This document shows positions 58,885 to 64,000 of a DNA stretch of 64,000 nucleotides, piece after piece. Position numbers and translations under genes: made by a program. The notes beneath the pieces were generated by a model. That model worked only from the letters and a program-made list of their open reading frames with translations, had not been told where the DNA came from and did no database searches. Source of the DNA: Candidatus Paraburkholderia kirkii (GTDB lineage: Bacteria > Pseudomonadota > Gammaproteobacteria > Burkholderiales > Burkholderiaceae); the NCBI GenBank assembly GCA_001189345.1, contig LFKV01000001.1, forward strand, positions 223,677-287,676. Reading direction: 5' to 3'. Within the stretch, counting starts at the first letter, position 1, and every line of letters begins with the position of its first letter.

Positions 58885-59798
58885 GAATTGGTTTCAAAAA
58901 GATCTCTTAGGGGCTGTTAACCCGTAACGCAACCTGTTAACCTCGATCGTTGTGACAACAGGATCGAGGAGATGGGCAAACCAATCATCGACGACGAACT
59001 GTGGGCACTGATCGAGCCACTGCTACCACCAGCGAAGCCGCGCCGCTTCAAGTATCCGGGCCGCAAGCCGGTACCGGATCGGGCTGCGCTGACCGGCATC
59101 TTGTTCGTGCTGAAGACCGGCATCCGGTGGCGAGATCTGCCAGCGGAGATGGGATGTGGCTCTGGCGTCAGTTGCTGGCGCAGGCTGCGCGATTGGCAGC
59201 AAGCCGGCGTGTGGGATCGACTGCACGCACTGCTGCTGGCGAAACTACGAGCGGCCGGGAAGATCGACTTCTCCCGCGTCGTCGTCGACTCATCGTCGAT
59301 TCGTGCGGTTGGGGCGGGCGAAAAACTGGCCCGAACCCCACCGACCGAGCACGACCCGGTTCCAAGCACCACGTCACCACCGACGCCAACGGTACGCCGA
59401 TCGCGGCAATCCTGACCGGCGCCAATCGTCACGACGTCACCCAACTGATCCCGTTGATCGAGGCCATCGTACCGATTGGCGGCGTGCGCGGCCGGCCGCT
59501 GAGTCGCCCTGGCTGTGTTTATGCCGACCGCGGTTACGATCATGACAAGTACCGGTGCCTCCTTCACGCGCGCAACATTCCCACCAGCATCGCGCGGCGC
59601 GGTCACCCGCACGGTAGCGGCCTTGGGAAAGTCCGTTGGGTCGTCGAACGTACACATGCCTGGTTGCATAACTTCCGCCGTCTACGTACTCGCTTCGAAC
59701 GTCGTGCGGACATTCATGAAGCGTTCCTCAAACTCGGTTGTTGCTTGATCTGCTGGAACACTCTTCGGCAATCTCAACAGCCTTTATGAAACCGTCTC
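58885..59798 (+). mobile_element. IS5-family (IS427-group-like) insertion sequence within the alpha operon
   Basis: 914 bases with imperfect ~17-base ends (GAATTGGTTTCAAAAAG at 58885 and CTTTATGAAACCGTCTC ending 59798), flanked by TAA on both sides (58882-58884, 59799-59801), fitting a three-base target duplication. It carries one transposase gene in the operon's direction. No internal terminator is evident. Confidence 0.85.
58972..59789 (+). CDS. IS5-family transposase, expressed by -1 frameshift
   Basis: First frame from ATG 58972 (MGKPIIDDELWALIEPLLPP) to a stop at 59415, with FVLKTGIRWRDLPAEMGCGS and the first Asp in VVVDSSSIRAVGAG. The rest, TGPNPTDRARPGSKHHVTTD, second Asp in VYADRGYDHDKYR and Glu in RWVVERTHAWLHNFRRLRTR, is in the -1 frame and stops at 59789. 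Slipping one base at GAAAAAC (59320-59326) joins them as AGEK-TGPNP, the usual programmed frameshift of this group. All three catalytic residues are present, so the element may be active. Confidence 0.88.
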
Positions 59799-59885
59799 TA
59801 AGCCCACCGTTCGACCCAAAGGGTTCGGACTAGCGCAGACGGAAGTTCAACGGAAGTTTGCGTGATCAATATTTAAGGATGCAAA

Positions 59886-60509
59886 GTGGCACGCTATACC
59901 GGTCCCAAAGCCAAGCTGTCCCGCCGTGAAGGCACCGATCTGTTCCTGAAGAGCGCCCGCCGTTCGCTCGCCGACAAGTGCAAGCTCGACAGCAAGCCCG
60001 GCCAGCACAGCCGCACCTCGGGCGCGCGTACGTCCGACTACGGCACCCAATTGCGCGAAAAGCAAAAGGTGAAGCGTATCTACGGCGTGCTGGAGCGTCA
60101 GTTCCGCCGCTACTTCGCTGAAGCCGACCGCCGCAAGGGCCCGACGGGCGAAAACCTGCTGCAGTTGCTCGAGTCGCGTCTCGACAACGTCGTCTATCGC
60201 ATGGGCTTCGGCTCGACGCGCGCCGAAGCGCGTCAGCTCGTGAGCCACAAGTCGATCATGGTGAACGGCCAGATCGCGAACATTCCGTCGCTGCAAGTGA
60301 AGTCGGGCGACGTCGTGTCCGTGCGCGAACAATCGCGCAAGCAGGCTCGTATCGTCGAGGCCCTGTCGCTGGCCGAGCAGTGCGGTATGCCGAGCTGGGT
60401 GTCGGTCGACGCGAAGAAGTTCGAAGGAACCTTCAAGTCGATGCCCGAGCGTAGCGACATCGCCGGCGACATCAACGAAAGCCTGATCGTCGAATTGTAT
60501 TCGCGTTAA
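59886..60509 (+). CDS. rpsD: 30S ribosomal protein S4
   Basis: 207 residues, GTG start ([20 protein letters not shown]) with AAGGATGCAAA upstream. The S4 RNA-binding domain has [20 protein letters not shown]. 16S assembly initiator and, in E. coli, repressor of the alpha operon by binding the rpsM leader. Separated from rpsK by the IS5 element. Confidence 0.99.
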   Translation: MARYTGPKAKLSRREGTDLFLKSARRSLADKCKLDSKPGQHSRTSGARTSDYGTQLREKQKVKRIYGVLERQFRRYFAEADRRKGPTGENLLQLLESRLDNVVYRMGFGSTRAEARQLVSHKSIMVNGQIANIPSLQVKSGDVVSVREQSRKQARIVEALSLAEQCGMPSWVSVDAKKFEGTFKSMPERSDIAGDINESLIVELYSR

Positions 60510-60655
60510 TCGCGCGTTCATTCGCGCGGTAACCGGATTGGCAGCCGGGGACCCTCGTTGCTCGTGGCAAGGGGCAGCCTCGGCTGTTTATTTTCAGGTT
60601 GTTACCGGTCAGCCTTATCGGTGTAACGAGCCGAGGGTATTGAAAAGGAAAACCT

Positions 60656-61633
60656 ATGCAAACCAGTTTGTTGAAGCCCAAGATCATTGCAGTTGAATCG
60701 CTTGGTGAAAACCATGCGAAGGTGGTTATGGAGCCGTTCGAACGCGGCTATGGCCACACCTTGGGTAACGCGCTTCGGCGCGTGCTGCTGTCGTCGATGA
60801 TCGGCTACGCGCCGACCGAAGTGACGATCGCAGGCGTCGTGCACGAATACTCGACGCTCGATGGTGTGCAAGAGGATGTGGTCAACCTGCTGTTGAACCT
60901 GAAGGGTGTCGTCTTCAAGCTGCACAACCGCGACGAAGTCACGGTGACGCTGCGCAAGGAAGGCGAAGGCGTCGTCACGGCCGGCGATATCGAACTCGCG
61001 CACGACTGCGAGGTCATCAATCCGGAGCACGTGATCGCTCACCTGTCGAAGGGTGGCAAGCTCGACGTTCAGATCAAGATCGAGAAGGGCCGCGGCTATG
61101 TGCCCGGCAACGTGCGCCGCTATGGCGAAGAGTCGGCGAAGATCATCGGCCGCATCGTGCTGGACGCATCGTTCTCGCCGGTTCGCCGCGTGAGCTACGC
61201 CGTGGAAAGCGCGCGTGTCGAACAGCGTACCGACCTCGACAAGCTCGTGATGAACATCGAGACCAACGGCGTGATTTCGCCGGAAGAAGCGATCCGCCAG
61301 TCGGCTCGCATCCTGGTGGACCAGCTGTCGGTGTTCGCGGCGCTGGAAGGCACCGAAGCGGCTGCGGAAGCGCCATCGCGCGCACCGCAGATCGATCCGA
61401 TCCTGCTGCGTCCGGTGGACGACCTCGAACTCACGGTTCGTTCCGCGAACTGCCTGAAGGCCGAGAACATCTACTACATCGGCGATCTGATCCAGCGCAC
61501 GGAAAACGAGCTGCTCAAGACGCCGAATCTGGGCCGCAAGTCGCTGAACGAAATCAAGGAAGTGCTGGCTTCGCGCGGTCTGACGCTCGGTATGAAGCTC
61601 GAGAACTGGCCGCCGGCCGGTCTCGACAAGTAA
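60656..61633 (+). CDS. rpoA: RNA polymerase alpha subunit
   Basis: 325 residues. N-terminal dimerisation domain ([20 protein letters not shown]), linker near 235-245, and C-terminal domain ([40 protein letters not shown]) that binds UP elements and activators. AAGGAAAACCT precedes the ATG. Confidence 0.99.
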   Translation: MQTSLLKPKIIAVESLGENHAKVVMEPFERGYGHTLGNALRRVLLSSMIGYAPTEVTIAGVVHEYSTLDGVQEDVVNLLLNLKGVVFKLHNRDEVTVTLRKEGEGVVTAGDIELAHDCEVINPEHVIAHLSKGGKLDVQIKIEKGRGYVPGNVRRYGEESAKIIGRIVLDASFSPVRRVSYAVESARVEQRTDLDKLVMNIETNGVISPEEAIRQSARILVDQLSVFAALEGTEAAAEAPSRAPQIDPILLRPVDDLELTVRSANCLKAENIYYIGDLIQRTENELLKTPNLGRKSLNEIKEVLASRGLTLGMKLENWPPAGLDK

Positions 61634-61791
61634 TAGCGAAGTCGCTGCCGAATTTGGCAATGTTGTTGGCAAAGACGCAGATTCTGCTTTAAAATCCGCG
61701 TCTTGCTTCATTTTCGACCGGCCCGTGTGCCATCCCGGAAATTCGGGACGCAATAGAAGAGCTGGATCAAAACTCGTTAAAGGAACTGAAA

Positions 61792-62187
61792 ATGCGTCAC
61801 AAGCATGGTCTGCGGAAACTGAACCGCACGAGCAGCCATCGTCTGGCAATGCTTCGCAATATGTCGAATTCGCTCATCGAGCACGAAGTCATCAAGACGA
61901 CGCTGCCGAAAGCCAAGGAACTGCGCAAGGTCGTCGAGCCCCTCATCACGCTGGGCAAGAAGCCGTCGCTCGCGAACCGCCGTCTGGCGTTCAACCGTCT
62001 GCGCGATCGCGATTCCGTCGCGAAGCTGTTCGATGTCCTCGGCCCGCGCTACGCGAACCGTCCGGGTGGCTACCTCAGCATCCTGAAGTTCGGTTTCCGT
62101 GTTGGCGACAACGCGCCGATGGCGCTGGTCCAGCTGATGGATCGCCCGGAAGTCGAAGAGACGGAAGAAGTGCAAGAAGCGGAATAA
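61792..62187 (+). CDS. rplQ: 50S ribosomal protein L17
   Basis: 131 residues; [20 protein letters not shown] and [20 protein letters not shown], ending in an acidic tail ([12 protein letters not shown]). Last gene of the alpha operon. Only eight bases separate its stop from the IS3 fragment, so the natural terminator and 3' region are gone. Confidence 0.99.
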   Translation: MRHKHGLRKLNRTSSHRLAMLRNMSNSLIEHEVIKTTLPKAKELRKVVEPLITLGKKPSLANRRLAFNRLRDRDSVAKLFDVLGPRYANRPGGYLSILKFGFRVGDNAPMALVQLMDRPEVEETEEVQEAE

Positions 62188-62195
62188 ATTCCGGT

Positions 62196-62763
62196 CGGCT
62201 TGAAGCATGACGTCACGCACCATATCGCCAGTGTAACCGCCTGTGCTCGCGGCCCAACTCATGGCTTCGCGGTCGCAACAGTCGAGTGCGAAGACGACAC
62301 GCAATGGGACACCGGCATCGCAGCGGAATTCGAAGCCATCCGAGCACCAGCGCATGTTGCTGCTATCCACCGCGACCTTGCCGTCATGCCGACGCGTAGA
62401 CGAGGCGTGCCGAGGGCGATGTTCAAGCAGCAGGCCGTGGCGACGCATCACGCGATACACGCGCTTTGCATTTACTCGCGGTTGAGCCAGCATGTCCCGG
62501 CTTCGCCTCAGCAACGCCCAAGCACCTCGGTATCCATACGTCAGCGCGTCGCCTAATAACTCATGAAGTTCGGCGACAAGCGCCGTGTCGTCGAGCACGG
62601 GCATCTTGCGCCGGTCGACCCAGTCAGCCGGCCGCTTCGACTTGACTGCGAGATTCGAGCGCGACACCCCCAGGACTTCACAGACCGTCTTCAACGGTCG
62701 TCCCCCGGCAGCAATGGTGAGCGCGCAGTCAATTTTTTGCTCGACCATACTCCACTGCTTCAC
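62196..62763 (-). pseudogene. IS3-family transposase OrfB, C-truncated
   Basis: Contains the N-terminus lost from copy A (KQWSMVEQKIDCALTIAAGG) and the first catalytic Asp region (CSDGFEFRCDAG), then ends after TGDMVRDVMLQA at the breakpoint near rplQ. The second Asp and the Glu are missing. Differs from copy A in the shared part by a few bases, e.g. GDALTYG against GDAPTYG. Confidence 0.85.
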
Positions 62764-62796
62764 GGAGGATTTCTACCTCCATCGTCTTCTTTCCTA
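62732..62796 (-). pseudogene. IS3-family OrfA, C-terminal fragment
   Basis: GKKTMEVEILREAVEYGRAKN-stop, the leucine-zipper end of OrfA, overlapping the orfB start in another frame as in IS3 programmed frameshifting. Its upstream side is the IS630 end. Confidence 0.7.
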
Positions 62797-63910
62797 TTCC
62801 ATTGCGTCATTGAATTGGCACTGGTCGAATCCGGCGCGAAGGATCGTCATATTTCCACTTGATCGGTTTCGGGTTCTTGTTGTGTTCGCGGATGTATCGG
62901 CATCAGTTTGCGATCCCAATCCTTCACCGAAGTGAAGATGCCGCGAGCGATCACTTCACGCTGAATGCGCGAGAACCAGTTCTCCACCTGGTTGAGCCAC
63001 GACGAGTAGGTCGGCGTGAAGTGCAGGTGCACGTTGCGCTGCGCATCAAGGAAGTCGGCAACCCGCTGCGTCTTATGGCTGCTGACGTTGTCGCAGATCG
63101 CGTGGATTTCCCGGCGTTTGGGCTGGCTGGCGACGACGTCGGTCAGGAAGGCCACGAACTGCTCGCTGGTGTGGCGCGCCACCGTCTTGCCCAGCACCTC
63201 GCCGGTGGCAGTATTGAACGCCGCGAACAGGCTGAGCGTGCCGTTGCGCTTGTACTCGAAGCCGTGACTCTCGGCGCGCCCGGGCGACAGCGGCAGCATA
63301 CGGTCCTTGCGATCGAGTGCCTGGATCGCGGTCTTCTCGTCCACGCAGAACACCGCTGCGTGCGCCGGCGGGTTCAGGTACAGCCCGATCACGTCGGCTG
63401 CCTTGGTCTCGAAGTCCGGGTCGTTGGAGACCATGTGCCGCTCCAACTGCTGCGGCTTGATGCCGTGCTTGCGCCAGATGCGCTGCACGGCCGAGACCGA
63501 TACGTCGCCGAGTTCTGCTGCGAGCTTGTAGCTACTCCAGTGTGTCGAACCGTCGGCGGGTTTGTGCTTGAGGGTGCACTTGAGCACCCGCGCTTCCAGT
63601 TTGGCCGGTGGCTGCGTAGGCGCCCGCCCGCGGTGCCGGGCGTACATGCCGGCTAGTCGCTCGCTGAGGAAGCGCCCCGACCAGCGTGCGATGAAGCGCG
63701 AATCGCAACCCAGTGTGCGCATGATACTGTCGCGCGATTCGCCGTCCTCGAGCATCAGGATCAACTTTGCGCGTCGCACGTCCGCCGCACGCACCGTTCG
63801 GCTGCGCGCCGCCGACAACAGTTGCTCACGTTCGATATCTGTCAGGTTCATTTTGACCCATGACCTGTATCTGAACACAGACAGGGTGCTAATTCAATGA
63901 CGCAGCGCAC
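62797..63910 (-). mobile_element. IS630-family insertion sequence, copy B (complete ends)
   Basis: 1114 bases, flanked by TA (62795-62796 and 63911-63912), with the same inverted repeats as copy A. Differences I can see are a few end positions (TGCGCTGCGTC against TGCACTGCGTT). Inserted in IS3 copy B, opposite in orientation to copy A. Confidence 0.92.
62847..63851 (-). CDS. IS630-family transposase, C-terminal frameshift (copy B)
   Basis: Protein identical to copy A (DDE residues in FCVDEKTA, ICDNVSSHK, NQVENWF), including the extra base that turns the usual RYIREHNKNPKP tail into PIHPRTQQEP. ATG 63851 corresponds to 2911 of copy A. Confidence 0.88.
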   Translation of the reverse strand: MNLTDIEREQLLSAARSRTVRAADVRRAKLILMLEDGESRDSIMRTLGCDSRFIARWSGRFLSERLAGMYARHRGRAPTQPPAKLEARVLKCTLKHKPADGSTHWSSYKLAAELGDVSVSAVQRIWRKHGIKPQQLERHMVSNDPDFETKAADVIGLYLNPPAHAAVFCVDEKTAIQALDRKDRMLPLSPGRAESHGFEYKRNGTLSLFAAFNTATGEVLGKTVARHTSEQFVAFLTDVVASQPKRREIHAICDNVSSHKTQRVADFLDAQRNVHLHFTPTYSSWLNQVENWFSRIQREVIARGIFTSVKDWDRKLMPIHPRTQQEPETDQVEI

Positions 63911-63912
63911 TA

Positions 63913-63926
63913 GAGGTTCCACGTTG
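63913..63926 (-). pseudogene. IS3-family OrfA, first codons only
   Basis: GTG-GAA-CCT start of OrfA (compare 25568), interrupted at its fourth codon by IS630 copy B. The remainder to 64000 is IS3 5' non-coding sequence. Confidence 0.6.
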
Positions 63927-64000
63927 TGACTAGGCTTAAAACATAGGCAGAAGACTACCTCAAAATTTAAGCGTCACCGCATGTCCGGCTTTTGCGGGGG

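Larger units (their letters stand above)
62196..64000 (-). mobile_element. IS3-family element, copy B, truncated and split by IS630
   Basis: Same element and orientation as copy A at 24497. It begins abruptly inside orfB at 62196 (shared CGGCTTGAAGC), lacking the orfB 3' part and left end. IS630 copy B occupies 62797-63910; on its far side 63911-64000 matches the start of orfA and the right end of copy A (GTCCGGCTTTTGCGGGGG), cut by the window edge. Most of orfA is missing around the IS630. Confidence 0.85.

Noticed and set aside
58972..59789. IS5 transposase as a pseudogene because of its frameshift
   Set aside because: The shift is at an A-run exactly where this IS group uses programmed -1 frameshifting, and all catalytic residues are kept.
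62797..63910. Second IS630 as an assembly duplicate of the first
   Set aside because: It has its own TA flanks, a different neighbourhood and a few base differences at the ends.

Overview
The window looks like chromosome 1 of a Burkholderiaceae bacterium (Burkholderia/Paraburkholderia/Caballeronia type). It has high GC, a linked paaABCDE-hppD catabolic neighbourhood, a fused indolepyruvate:ferredoxin oxidoreductase, and the betaproteobacterial order tRNA-Tyr/Gly/Thr-tuf-tRNA-Trp-secE-nusG-rplKAJL-rpoBC-recQ-rpsLG-fusA-tuf-S10-spc-alpha. Many accessory genes are broken and insertion sequences are common. This fits a lineage in genome reduction, such as a host-restricted symbiont (leaf-nodule type Burkholderia/Caballeronia is one possibility). 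That lifestyle is inference.

Layout. 1-2.85 kb: end of an AGE-family epimerase, frmA, a GlxA-type regulator and the stump of a sterol-desaturase-like gene. 2.85-6.0 kb: an IS630-family element inserted in a decayed IS66 element. 6.1-24.3 kb: catabolic/accessory block (ior, hppD, lrp-like, GNAT, tetR, DUF1835, paaEDCBA, MFS, flavoprotein, methyltransferase, SGNH hydrolase). About ten of these genes carry nonsense or frameshift lesions. 24.5-25.7 kb: an internally deleted IS3-family element. 25.7-62.2 kb: the translation/transcription core, in which every gene is open from start to stop. The one foreign piece there is an IS5-family element between rpsK and rpsD, inside the alpha operon. 62.2-64.0 kb: a second, truncated IS3 copy directly after rplQ, itself split by a second IS630 copy.

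How it works together. The right half makes the ribosome (S10, spc and alpha operons plus rplKAJL), RNA polymerase (rpoB, rpoC, rpoA), translation factors (two EF-Tu, EF-G, IF-1) and the Sec channel (SecE, SecY), largely as one co-directional transcriptional block. The left half held aromatic catabolism: HppD and Ior look intact, but paaA, C, D and E are broken, so ring 1,2-epoxidation of phenylacetyl-CoA should be lost.

I found no undescribed defence, CRISPR, phage or biosynthetic system. The most notable signals are structural: intact core genes beside heavily eroded accessory genes, an IS5 inside the alpha operon, direct IS3 copies bracketing about 37 kb of essential genes, and inverted near-identical IS630 copies bracketing about 59 kb.
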